A DNA stretch of 10,106 nucleotides from the NCBI GenBank assembly GCA_016935715.1, contig JAFGQJ010000278.1, forward strand, positions 1 through 10,106. Reading direction: 5' to 3'. The notes under the pieces are model-generated. The model searched no databases and was not told where the DNA came from. It saw nothing but the letters and a program-made list of their open reading frames with translations. Position 1 is the stretch's first letter. Every line of letters starts with the position of its first letter. Source of the stretch: Spirochaetales bacterium (lineage in GTDB: Bacteria; Spirochaetota; Spirochaetia; SZUA-6; DRHE01). The translations under genes were made by a program, and so were the position numbers. Below are positions 1 to 7,041 of this stretch, one piece after another.

Positions 1-662
1 AAGCAGATGAAAATGGTGGGCCGGATCAGCGGCAGGGTGATGCGGAACAGCTGGGTAAAGAATCCCGCCCCGTCCAGCTCGGCAACCTCGTACAGATCGT
101 CCGGTATGTTCTGCAGCCCCGCAAGCAGAAGGAGCACGAGGTATCCCAGCACCTGCCAGATGCTGGTGGCGATCACCGAGGGCAGGGCCAGAGAGAAGGA
201 CTGGAGAAAGGGGATGCCCTGCTCCACCAGCCCGAGGGAGCGGAGGATGTAGTTGATCAGCCCGACCTTCTCGTCGTACAGCCACTTGAAGATGATGGCG
301 ATGGCCACGGGGGTGATGGGATAGGGGAGAAACACGATGGCCCGGTAGGCGTTCCTGCCCGCCAGAGGCCTGTTCACCAGGATGGCAACGAATATCGCGA
401 TGCCGATGGCGATGGGCGACCCTATGAACAGATAGATGATCGTGTTGATGAGGCTCTGCCAGAACACGTCGCTCCTGATCATTTCCAGGTAGTGGTCCAG
501 GCCCACGAATAGATTGGGTCCGATCAGCTTCCACTCCTGGAATGACAGAGCCAGGTTCCAAACGAGGGGGACGATTCGGTAGAGGAGGAAGATCGCCAGT
601 GACGGCAAGAGGAACAGGTAGATCATCCACCTGAGCCTGCGGGATTCTCTACTGGCGGCCAT
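1..662 (-). CDS. ABC transporter permease, MalF/UgpA type (C-terminus cut off by window edge)
   Basis: This is an inner-membrane permease subunit of a binding-protein-dependent importer for sugars or related solutes. Reading leftward from ATG at 662 gives 220 uninterrupted residues to the window edge, so roughly the last quarter is missing compared with the usual 290-300 residues. A basic N-terminus (RESRRLRW, residues 5-12) precedes a first membrane span at about 13-36. Further hydrophobic spans lie near 71-96, 108-126 and 158-182. The cytoplasmic EAA loop, which docks on the ATPase, is clear at residues 192-211 (EVAELDGAG, then ITLP), the family signature. The start is supported by a GGGAG ribosome site 8 nt upstream. 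The gene follows the small accessory gene by 30 nt and belongs to the same operon as the solute-binding protein. A second permease is expected just outside the window. Substrate cannot be read from this subunit. Confidence 0.93.
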   Translation of the reverse strand, partial: MAASRESRRLRWMIYLFLLPSLAIFLLYRIVPLVWNLALSFQEWKLIGPNLFVGLDHYLEMIRSDVFWQSLINTIIYLFIGSPIAIGIAIFVAILVNRPLAGRNAYRAIVFLPYPITPVAIAIIFKWLYDEKVGLINYILRSLGLVEQGIPFLQSFSLALPSVIATSIWQVLGYLVLLLLAGLQNIPDDLYEVAELDGAGFFTQLFRITLPLIRPTIFIC

Positions 663-692
663 GATCGGACTCCCGTTTCATGTCTGCAGCGA

Positions 693-1091
693 TCACTGCG
701 CCCGCTCCAGCACGAGCGGCTCCGGCAGATGAAAGTTCTGCTTCTTGAAGTACAGATGGTAAGACCGATTCTTCATCTCGAGGTATCCGGGTTTCTCGGC
801 CCTGATGATGAACTCCACCATATCGATCCCCTCGAAGCGGAAATAGCCCTGGTCGTCGGTGGTGGTCTCCTGCTGGTTCTTCAGCATCTCCAGCGTCTTC
901 TCCGCGACAATGACCGTCGCGCTTTCCACCCCAGCGCCGCTGCTGTTCACGACCCTGCCGGCGACCGTGCCGTCGTCGTGGAAGCTGATATAGATGTTCC
1001 AGGCCCCTATGAGGACGCCCAACACGGCTGCGAAGACGACCGTGCTCAGATTCTCGGCAAGGAAGCTTTTCAGCGCGTTCTTGACAGACAA
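693..1091 (-). CDS. Small membrane-anchored protein with carboxypeptidase-regulatory-like domain
   Basis: The 132-residue product has a short N-terminus with K4 and K8, one membrane span at about residues 15-36, and a single extracytoplasmic beta-sandwich-like domain from about 42 to 105. That domain carries the hallmarks of the carboxypeptidase regulatory-like (CarboxypepD_reg/transthyretin-like) fold: a GRVV opening strand, GAGVESATVIV (52-62), TTTDDQGYFRF (76-86) and AEKPGY (98-103). No enzyme motif is visible. Such domains usually act as adhesive or structural modules; a role in helping the importer is inference from position, since the gene lies between the binding protein and the permease. 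The start is TTG at 1091 behind a weak AGGG sequence, and no ATG lies before the membrane span, so the exact N-terminus is uncertain. The gene could also be a generic envelope protein that uses the operon for expression. Confidence 0.8.
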   Translation of the reverse strand: MSVKNALKSFLAENLSTVVFAAVLGVLIGAWNIYISFHDDGTVAGRVVNSSGAGVESATVIVAEKTLEMLKNQQETTTDDQGYFRFEGIDMVEFIIRAEKPGYLEMKNRSYHLYFKKQNFHLPEPLVLERAQ

Positions 1092-1204
1092 TTGATTCGC
1101 CCTGTTCCGTGAAACTGCAAATCCCCGAGCCCCTCCCCGGACAGCTCAAACACCCGGGTGATCCGCGTTCATCCACCGGTATCTCATCTGCTATTCTATG
1201 GAAC

Positions 1205-1244
1205 GGGAGACGCGCCGCAATTTTCGTCGAGCGGCGCGTCCTCC
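1205..1244 (-). promoter_or_regulatory. Strong stem-loop just 3' of the solute-binding protein gene
   Basis: GACGCGCCGC (1209-1218) and GCGGCGCGTC (1231-1240) form a perfect 10-bp GC-rich stem with a 12-nt loop. Two more G-C pairs can form beyond a 2-nt mismatch. In the transcript it begins 15-20 nt after the binding-protein stop codon. No run of U follows it on the minus strand, so it is not a standard intrinsic terminator. A position like this commonly serves to protect the upstream binding-protein mRNA or cause partial termination, giving more binding protein than permease. That role is inference. Confidence 0.6.
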
Positions 1245-1259
1245 GTTTCGTCGCTTGCC

Positions 1260-2546
1260 CTACTTCCCCAGGATCTCGTTGATCCTTTTCTCCGCCGCGC
1301 TGAGCGCCTCCCTGGCCGAGACTTCCCCGAAGAGAGCCTTCTGTAGATTGGTGTAGAATACCTCTTTGACCTGCTCGTCCTGCGGAATGCGCGGGCAGCC
1401 GGTGAGCTTGTCCATATTCGCCAGCTCTATCTCGAACTGCCTGGTGCGGATCTTGTCGGTATTTCGGAAATCCGCGTTGCCGAGCAGTCGCTCGTTGACT
1501 ATGGAATTGCCGCTGAGAACGCTGATCACACGCATCCGGTCTTCGGCCCATTTCTCGTTGGAGATGATGGACAGCAGATCCCAGGCCAGATCAGGATACT
1601 TCGTACGGGCGGCGATCCCCATGGCATGGTAGTTGGGAACGGCCCATCCGCCGGGGAAAGGAGCCACCCAGACCGAGTCCGGGTTGATCCAGTCCTCCTT
1701 GCCCGCTGATTTGAACGACCCGTAGGCGGCGCCGTTCGTGAGGTACATGCCGATATTCCCGGCGGCAAAAGCGTCGTTCGGCTCTTTCCAGCGGCCAGTC
1801 CAGCTGATCTTGTTGATCGCGCCACTCTGGGTCAGCTCCGCAAGCGCCGTCACGGCCTGCACCGCAGCCGGCGTGTTGAACGCCGCCTTGCTACCGTCGC
1901 TGCTGAGAAGCTCCACGCCGTAGCCTCGGAACAGCGGCCAGTAGTGCCAGTCGAAGTTGAGGGTAAGGAACCCGCTGTGCGTCTCGTCGATGCTGAGCTT
2001 GCGGGCGTAGTTGTAGAGCTCCTCCATGGTGCCGGGAGGATCAGCCAGGCCGACTTCCTTGAACATCAACTTGTTGTAGAACAGAACGGTCGGGGCCATG
2101 AAAAAAGGCACCATCCAGTGCTTGCCTTCATACACCAGAACGTCGTTGATCATGTTCTGCTCGTAGCTGTCGCGAAGCTTCGGGTTGGCGTTCAGATACG
2201 GGCCCAGATCCAGAAGGGCGCCCATGTCGGCCAGGCTGACCCAAAGCTGGCCCTGGATCTCGAACACATCGGGCTCGGTGCCGGCTGCCAGCTGGGTCAG
2301 GAAGTAGGTGGCCCATTCGGTGCCCTTCTTGTCGTCCCATCTCACCGTGGAACCCGGATTGGCCTTTTCGAAATCCGATATCCAGCCGCGGATACCAGGC
2401 TCGTACGAAGGAATATTCCAGGTCAGGATTACCAGCTCTCCCTTCTCTTCCGCCTTTTCCTGCCCGGCACCGGACCATGCAACCCCGGCCGCAAGAAGCA
2501 GCGCCAGGATGCACGCAAAGGACACGAAGACTCTCCTGTGTTTCAT
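1260..2546 (-). CDS. ABC transporter extracellular solute-binding protein, family 1
   Basis: This periplasmic receptor captures the solute and delivers it to the MalF-type permease encoded downstream. The 428-residue length is typical of the MalE/UgpB group. Residues 1-25 form a signal peptide: KHRR, a long hydrophobic stretch (VFVSFACILALLLAAGVA), and a likely signal peptidase I site after A-W-S. C12 lies inside the hydrophobic stretch, so there is no proper lipobox and it is probably not a lipoprotein. Family hallmarks include ELVILTW at the start of the mature fold, AAGTEPDVFEIQ, the hinge-region VLFYNKLMFKEVGL, PGTMEELYNYARKL, and aromatic residues in FDWHYWPLFRGYG. The start is well set: AGGAGGAGGT lies 4 nt upstream of the ATG, preceded by a near-consensus promoter. 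The substrate is unknown; a sugar, polyol, glycerol or glycerol-phosphate ester would all fit. The divergent glycerol kinase operon makes the last group worth considering. Confidence 0.94.
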   Translation of the reverse strand: MKHRRVFVSFACILALLLAAGVAWSGAGQEKAEEKGELVILTWNIPSYEPGIRGWISDFEKANPGSTVRWDDKKGTEWATYFLTQLAAGTEPDVFEIQGQLWVSLADMGALLDLGPYLNANPKLRDSYEQNMINDVLVYEGKHWMVPFFMAPTVLFYNKLMFKEVGLADPPGTMEELYNYARKLSIDETHSGFLTLNFDWHYWPLFRGYGVELLSSDGSKAAFNTPAAVQAVTALAELTQSGAINKISWTGRWKEPNDAFAAGNIGMYLTNGAAYGSFKSAGKEDWINPDSVWVAPFPGGWAVPNYHAMGIAARTKYPDLAWDLLSIISNEKWAEDRMRVISVLSGNSIVNERLLGNADFRNTDKIRTRQFEIELANMDKLTGCPRIPQDEQVKEVFYTNLQKALFGEVSAREALSAAEKRINEILGK

Positions 2547-2550
2547 GTCT

Positions 2551-2560
2551 ACCTCCTCCT
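2551..2560 (-). promoter_or_regulatory. Very strong ribosome binding site of the solute-binding protein gene
   Basis: The minus strand reads AGGAGGAGGT, then AGAC, then ATG. This is close to a perfect anti-16S match at good spacing. It fixes the start codon and fits the high expression expected for a binding protein. Confidence 0.85.
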
Positions 2561-2579
2561 AAGGTTTTTCATTTTCGAA

Positions 2580-2608
2580 ATTGTAGGTTCTGTGCCCGGA
2601 ACTGTCAA
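2580..2608 (-). promoter_or_regulatory. Sigma70-type promoter of the ABC importer operon
   Basis: On the minus strand a perfect -35 box TTGACA (2608-2603) is followed by a 17-nt spacer and the -10 box TACAAT (2585-2580, 5 of 6 matches). The predicted transcription start is near 2573, giving a leader of about 26 nt that holds the ribosome site. The 8-bp palindrome TTTCGAAA (2573-2580) overlaps the -10 edge and the start point. It could be a small operator half or simply AT-rich start-site sequence. Confidence 0.8.
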
Positions 2609-2680
2609 GGAAATGCGCCGCTCCCTGCGTAGGCCCCTGTGCGGCCCGCGACCGCGCCCGCGGAGGTGCCAGCAGACCCC

Positions 2681-2714
2681 GGGATTGAACAACCCCTGTC
2701 GCTCGAGGTACAGT
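2681..2714 (+). promoter_or_regulatory. Candidate promoter of the glpK operon with overlapping imperfect palindrome
   Basis: TTGAAC (2685-2690, 4 of 6) and TACAGT (2709-2714, 4 of 6) are separated by 18 nt, with a predicted start near 2721 and a leader of about 32 nt. The -35 box sits inside an imperfect palindrome, GGGATTGAACAACCCC (2681-2696), whose arms GGGxTT and AAxCCC match. That is where a repressor operator could lie. This promoter is clearly weaker than the divergent importer promoter, so activation or relief of repression is plausible. No regulator gene is in the window to assign to it. Confidence 0.4.
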
Positions 2715-2752
2715 AGGACAGCGGCCAGAACGACTCTCGCGAGGAGACCCAG

Positions 2753-4300
2753 GTGAATCCATCCAACCCGCAGTATGTCGGCGCCATCGACCAGGGCACC
2801 ACCTCCACCCGCTTCATCCTCTTCGACCGAAAGGGCTGCGCCGTCGGGTCCCATCAGATCGAGCATCGCCAGATCTTTCCCCGGGCGGGATGGGTCGAGC
2901 ACGATCCCCTGGAGATCTGGGAGCACACCGAGCAGGTGATCCGGGAAACCCTGAAGAGCACAGGCGTCCGGCCGCAGCAGATCGCTGCAGTCGGCATCAC
3001 CAACCAGCGGGAGACCACCGTGGCCTGGAACCGGAAAACCGGCCGACCCTTCGCAAACGCCATCGTCTGGCAGGATACCCGCACCGATGAGATCGTGGGC
3101 AGACTGGCCCGGGAGGGAGCCGATCAGGGCGGCATCGACCGTTTCCGTGGGACCACCGGCCTGCCCCTGGCCACGTACTTCTCCGGGCCCAAGCTCAGCT
3201 GGCTGCTCGCCGCCGATCCGGCCATCCGCTCGGCCGCGCAGAGGGGGGAGGCGGCTTTCGGCACGATGGACAGCTGGCTGATCTGGAACCTGACCGGGGG
3301 CAGCACCGGGGGACGGGTGGTCACAGACGTGACCAACGCCAGCCGAACCCTGCTGATGGACCTGGAGACGCTGCAGTGGGACGAGCGGATGCTGGAGGTC
3401 CTGGAGATTCCGCCGGGCATGCTCCCCGAGATCCAGCCGTCTGTTCCCGCGGAGCCATACGGCCGCACCCGGGACGACGGCCCCTTCGCCGCCCGGATTC
3501 CGATCGCCGGTGTGCTGGGGGATCAGCAGGCGGCGCTGTTCGGGCAGGCCTGCTTCGCTGCCGGAAGCTCGAAGAACACCTACGGCACCGGCTGCTTTCT
3601 GCTCGTCAACACGGGAGAGAAGATCATCCACTCGGAGCACGGATTGATCACCACGGTGGGCTACCAGCGCTCCGGGGAGGCTCCGGTCTACGCCCTGGAA
3701 GGCTCCATCGCCATCGCCGGGGCCCTGGTCCAGTGGCTGCGGGACAACCTGGGCCTGATCGAGAGCTCTTCGCAGATCGAGACCCTGGCGGGGGAGGTGG
3801 AGGACTGCGGCGGCGTGTACTTCGTCCCCGCCTTCTCCGGCCTCTTTGCTCCCTACTGGCGCTCCGATGCCCGCGGGGTCATCGTGGGCCTGAGCCGCTA
3901 CGCCACCAGGGCGCACCTGGCCCGCGCCGCGCTGGAGGCCACCGCCTTCCAGACCCTCGAGATGTTCGAAGCCATGCAGCAGGACTCCGGGCTGCCGATT
4001 TCGTCCCTGAAAGTGGACGGCGGCATGGTGGTCAACGAGATCCTGATGCAGTTCCAGGCGGATCTGCTCGGGGTGCCGGTGATCCGGCCGACGATCACCG
4101 AAACCACGGCTCGGGGCGCCGCTTTCGCCGCCGGGCTTTCGGCAGGCTTCTGGGAGTCCGCCGGGCAGCTGACCGACCTCTGGGAGCAGGACAAGCGCTG
4201 GGAACCCCGGATGGAGGAGCAGGAGCGCAGCCGGCGGGTGCATCTCTGGAAGAAGGCGGTCACCCGCAGCTTCGACTGGGTGGAGACGGAGGAGCAGTAG
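2753..4300 (+). CDS. glpK: Glycerol kinase
   Basis: Glycerol kinase phosphorylates glycerol with ATP to give sn-glycerol-3-phosphate, trapping it in the cytoplasm. The 515-residue product is full length for the FGGY kinase family. Visible motifs are the phosphate-binding DQGTTSTR (13-20), glycerol-contacting GITNQRE (81-87), GLPLATYFSGPKLSWLL (136-152), FGTMDSWLIWNLTGG (169-183), the catalytic aspartate in GDQQAALFGQ (D257), KNTYGTG (274-280) and the C-terminal KVDGGMVVNE ATP-site segment. The regulatory loop before D257 reads EPYGRTRDDGPFA. It lacks the histidine that PTS HPr phosphorylates in many Firmicute enzymes, so that control is unlikely. R248 in ARIPIAGV aligns with the arginine linked to fructose-1,6-bisphosphate binding in E. 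coli. Translation starts at GTG with GAGGAG 6 nt upstream. The stop codon directly abuts the ATG of the dehydrogenase gene, marking the head of an operon. Confidence 0.97.
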   Translation: MNPSNPQYVGAIDQGTTSTRFILFDRKGCAVGSHQIEHRQIFPRAGWVEHDPLEIWEHTEQVIRETLKSTGVRPQQIAAVGITNQRETTVAWNRKTGRPFANAIVWQDTRTDEIVGRLAREGADQGGIDRFRGTTGLPLATYFSGPKLSWLLAADPAIRSAAQRGEAAFGTMDSWLIWNLTGGSTGGRVVTDVTNASRTLLMDLETLQWDERMLEVLEIPPGMLPEIQPSVPAEPYGRTRDDGPFAARIPIAGVLGDQQAALFGQACFAAGSSKNTYGTGCFLLVNTGEKIIHSEHGLITTVGYQRSGEAPVYALEGSIAIAGALVQWLRDNLGLIESSSQIETLAGEVEDCGGVYFVPAFSGLFAPYWRSDARGVIVGLSRYATRAHLARAALEATAFQTLEMFEAMQQDSGLPISSLKVDGGMVVNEILMQFQADLLGVPVIRPTITETTARGAAFAAGLSAGFWESAGQLTDLWEQDKRWEPRMEEQERSRRVHLWKKAVTRSFDWVETEEQ

Positions 4301-5788
4301 ATGGACAGCGATATCTACGACGTGGCCGTCGTGGGGGCCGGCGTTTCCGGAGCCTCCATCGCCCGCAGGCTGTCGGCCTACACCTGCAGCGTCGCGGTGC
4401 TGGAGAAGGAGTGCGACGTTTCATTCGGAGTGTCGAAGACCAACTCCGGAGTCGTCCACGGCGGCTTCCACTACCCGACCTCTCTGCTCAAGGGCCGGCT
4501 CGAAGTGAGGGGAAACATCATGTTCGACGAGCTGCAGCAGGAGCTGCACTTTCCCTTCCAGCGCTGCGGAATCCTGGTGGTGGCCTTCACCGTGGAGGAG
4601 ATGAAGACCGTAGAGAAACTGTACATGCAGGGGGTGGAGAACAAGGTCATCGGCCTGGAGCTGTGCAACCGCAAGCGCATCCAGGCCCTCGAACCCAAGC
4701 TGAACCCGGATGTCGTGGGAGGACTTCACGCCCCCTCCGGCGGCGTGATCGAGCCGTACCGCTTCGTCTTTTCCCTGATCGAGTCGGCCAAAAAGAACGG
4801 GGTCGATCTGCGCGCCTGCTTCAAGTTGGTGAAGGCGGAGCGGCAGAACGATCATTTCCTGATCCACGCGGAGAACGGCGAGCGCCTCCGTGCCCGTTAC
4901 CTGATCAACGCTGCCGGCCTGTACGCCGACGAGGTCTCCGCTGCCTGCACCGCCGAACGATTCCGGATCAAACCCCGTAAAGGAGAGGAGTTCCTGCTGG
5001 ACAGGAACGCAGCCGGACTGCCCGGGAAAGTCATCTTCCCCGTTCCCACCCCAATATCCAAGGGCATCCTGGTCATCCCTACGCCTGAGGGCACCTGCAT
5101 GGTCGGCCCGACGGCAGAGGACATCGAGGACAAGGAGGACCTGACCACCACCCAGGGCGACTTCGACACGATCTTCCACTCCGCCCGCCGGCTCATTCCC
5201 CAGATTTCCGAGAGGGATATCATCACCGCCTTCGCAGGCCTGCGCCCCGCGTTGGCGGAAAGCGACTTCTACATCGCCGTGTCGAAAAAGCAGCCGCGGC
5301 TGATACAGGTCGCGGGGATACAATCCCCCGGGCTGACCGCGGCCCCGGCCATAGGGGAATACGTGAAGGATCTGCTGAAGAGCGCCGGCCTGGTCCTGAC
5401 CGAACGCACCGACTTCGATCCCTACATCGACGAGGTTCCCCGCATCCGCAAGCTCTCCCCCTATGAAGCGGACACCCTGATCCAGGAGAATCCCGCCTAC
5501 GGGGAGATCGTCTGCCGCTGTGAATCCGTCTCCGAAGCGGAGATCGTGGCCGCCATCCGCAGGGGTCACATCACGATGGACGGCATCAAATTCTACACCC
5601 GTGCGCAGATGGGACGCTGCCAGGGCGGATTCTGCAGCTACAGGATCATGAAGATCATCCAGCGGGAGACCGGAATGTCGATCGAGGAGATCAGCAAACG
5701 GGGAGGGATGAGCCGGATCATCACCGACCGGGTGGGCAGCCTCGAAGTTACGGCAACCGGAAGCCCCTCGGGTGGAGAAGAGCAGTGA
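4301..5788 (+). CDS. glpA: GlpA-like FAD-dependent glycerol-3-phosphate dehydrogenase with BFD-type [2Fe-2S] domain
   Basis: This probably oxidises sn-glycerol-3-phosphate to dihydroxyacetone phosphate using FAD. The 495-residue product has two parts. The N-terminal DAO fold starts with the Rossmann motif VVGAGVSGASIARRL (G12, G14, G17), an acidic residue ending strand two (E35), and SKTNSGVVHGGFHY (45-58), typical of GlpA/GlpD and L-2-hydroxyglutarate-oxidase relatives. The C-terminal BFD-like domain carries C405-x-C407 and C440-x4-C445, the usual ligands of a [2Fe-2S] cluster. GlpD-type aerobic enzymes lack this domain, so the arrangement points to the anaerobic GlpA type. GGAGGAG lies just upstream, inside the end of glpK. 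The next gene starts within its stop codon (GTGA), so the two are translationally coupled. The exact substrate is inferred mainly from the adjacent glpK; another 2-hydroxyacid or polyol phosphate remains possible. Confidence 0.9.
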   Translation: MDSDIYDVAVVGAGVSGASIARRLSAYTCSVAVLEKECDVSFGVSKTNSGVVHGGFHYPTSLLKGRLEVRGNIMFDELQQELHFPFQRCGILVVAFTVEEMKTVEKLYMQGVENKVIGLELCNRKRIQALEPKLNPDVVGGLHAPSGGVIEPYRFVFSLIESAKKNGVDLRACFKLVKAERQNDHFLIHAENGERLRARYLINAAGLYADEVSAACTAERFRIKPRKGEEFLLDRNAAGLPGKVIFPVPTPISKGILVIPTPEGTCMVGPTAEDIEDKEDLTTTQGDFDTIFHSARRLIPQISERDIITAFAGLRPALAESDFYIAVSKKQPRLIQVAGIQSPGLTAAPAIGEYVKDLLKSAGLVLTERTDFDPYIDEVPRIRKLSPYEADTLIQENPAYGEIVCRCESVSEAEIVAAIRRGHITMDGIKFYTRAQMGRCQGGFCSYRIMKIIQRETGMSIEEISKRGGMSRIITDRVGSLEVTATGSPSGGEEQ

Positions 5789-7041
5789 GGGAGAAGCGAT
5801 CGGACGTCGTGGTGGTGGGCGGGGGTTCCGCGGGACTGGCGGCGGCCTGCCGGATCGCCGCGGAGGGATACTCGGTCACCATCCTGGAGCGGGAAAACGA
5901 GCTCGGGGGGATCCTCAATCAGTGCATTCACAACGGCTTCGGCCTGCAGCGGTTCAAGGAGGACCTGACCGGACCGGAATACGCGGAGCGCTTCATCGAA
6001 GAGGCGGGAAAGCAATCCGGCATCGACGTGCTGCTCGAGACCACGGCTCTGGAGGTGAGCCCCGGGCTGGTGCACACGGTCTACGGCTACTCCAGGCACG
6101 GAGGCGTGACCCGGATCGATGCCCGGTCGATCGTGCTGGCCATGGGCTGCCGGGAGCGAAACCGGGGCAACATCGGCATCCCCGGAACGCGCCCCTCGGG
6201 AGTGTTCACGGCGGGACTGGCTCAGCGATTGATCAATATCGACGGCTACATCCCGGGCCGCCGGGCGGTGATCCTCGGCTCCGGGGATATCGGGCTGATC
6301 ATGGCGCGCCGTCTGACCTGGGTCGGAGTCAAGGTGCTGGGAGTGATCGAGATCCAGAGCTACCCCTCCGGTCTCACCCGCAACATCGTCCAGTGCCTGA
6401 ACGACTTCGCCATCCCCCTGCACCTCTCCCACACGGTCTCGGAGATCCGGGGCAGAGACAGGGTCGAGGGGGTCACGGTCGTGCCGATGGTGGACGGGAG
6501 AGCCGTGCCGGAGAAGAGCTTCGACCTGGAGTGCGACACGATCCTGTTATCCGTCGGCCTGATCCCGGACAATGAGCTGTCCAGGAAGTTCGGCGTCTGT
6601 CTGAACCCCGAAACCGGTGGTGCCTTCGTGGACGGCGGCCTGATGAGCTGCGTCCCCGGGGTGTTCGCCTGCGGGAACGTGCTCCACGTCCACGACCTGG
6701 TGGATTACGTCAGCGAGGAATCGGAACGCTGCGCCTCCTTCGTCATCGAATACCTCGAGGACAAGTATCTGATGAAGCATCACCCCGTGGCGGCCGGGGC
6801 GAACGTGAAGTACGTGGTCCCCAACAGGTATCTCCCTGGGCGTGACAACCGTTTCTATCTCCGCTCCCTGATCGTCAAGAACAAGGCGGAGCTGGTCGTC
6901 ACCCTCGGCGGGCAGCCGCTGAAGAGCAGGAAGCTGGCCCACGTCCAGCCTTCCGAGATGGTCAGCTTCCAGCTCGACGCTGCGGATCTCGCCCCAGACC
7001 CTGATTCCCAGGAAAAGAAGCTGGAGGTCGGCATCTACTGA
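5785..7041 (+). CDS. FAD/NAD(P)-dependent oxidoreductase, GlpB-position partner of the dehydrogenase
   Basis: The 418-residue flavoprotein probably relays electrons from the GlpA-like subunit. It has an FAD-binding VVGGGSAGLAAA at the N-terminus (G12, G14, G17) and an acidic strand end (E35). GGILNQCIHNGFG (41-53) is characteristic of this glycerol-operon flavoprotein group. A second dinucleotide motif VILGSGDIGLI (162-172) likely binds NAD(P)H, and CGNVLHVHDLVD (296-307) closes the FAD site. No CxxC redox disulfide is seen, which separates it from thioredoxin reductases and similar enzymes. It occupies the place of glpB in E. coli but looks like a pyridine-nucleotide-disulfide-reductase-fold enzyme, so NAD(P)+ rather than quinone may be the electron acceptor; that is inference. 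GTG start with GGAGAAG upstream, overlapping the previous stop by 4 nt. It is followed by DUF1667 with a 1-nt overlap. Confidence 0.88.
   Translation: MREKRSDVVVVGGGSAGLAAACRIAAEGYSVTILERENELGGILNQCIHNGFGLQRFKEDLTGPEYAERFIEEAGKQSGIDVLLETTALEVSPGLVHTVYGYSRHGGVTRIDARSIVLAMGCRERNRGNIGIPGTRPSGVFTAGLAQRLINIDGYIPGRRAVILGSGDIGLIMARRLTWVGVKVLGVIEIQSYPSGLTRNIVQCLNDFAIPLHLSHTVSEIRGRDRVEGVTVVPMVDGRAVPEKSFDLECDTILLSVGLIPDNELSRKFGVCLNPETGGAFVDGGLMSCVPGVFACGNVLHVHDLVDYVSEESERCASFVIEYLEDKYLMKHHPVAAGANVKYVVPNRYLPGRDNRFYLRSLIVKNKAELVVTLGGQPLKSRKLAHVQPSEMVSFQLDAADLAPDPDSQEKKLEVGIY

Noticed and set aside
1205..1244. The stem-loop behind the binding-protein gene as a full intrinsic terminator
   Set aside because: No U-tract follows the stem on the minus strand, and the accessory and permease genes have no clear promoter of their own, so complete termination would leave them unexpressed.
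649..1551. Minus-strand open frame of 300 codons across the binding-protein 3' end, the gap and the accessory gene
   Set aside because: It overlaps two supported genes out of frame and contains only Arg/Gly-rich sequence.
2549..4243. Long minus-strand open frame of 564 codons opposite glpK
   Set aside because: It is antisense to a textbook glycerol kinase and shows only Gly/Pro/Arg/Asp-rich low-complexity protein without a family motif; long antisense frames are expected in GC-rich genes.
3376..4980. Plus-strand open frame of 534 codons spanning the end of glpK and the start of the dehydrogenase gene
   Set aside because: It is a frame-shifted reading of two clear genes and is arginine/glycine-rich with no recognisable domain.
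4421..5569. Minus-strand open frame of 382 codons opposite the GlpA-like gene
   Set aside because: Shadow of a gene with intact FAD and [2Fe-2S] motifs; no ribosome site or domain.
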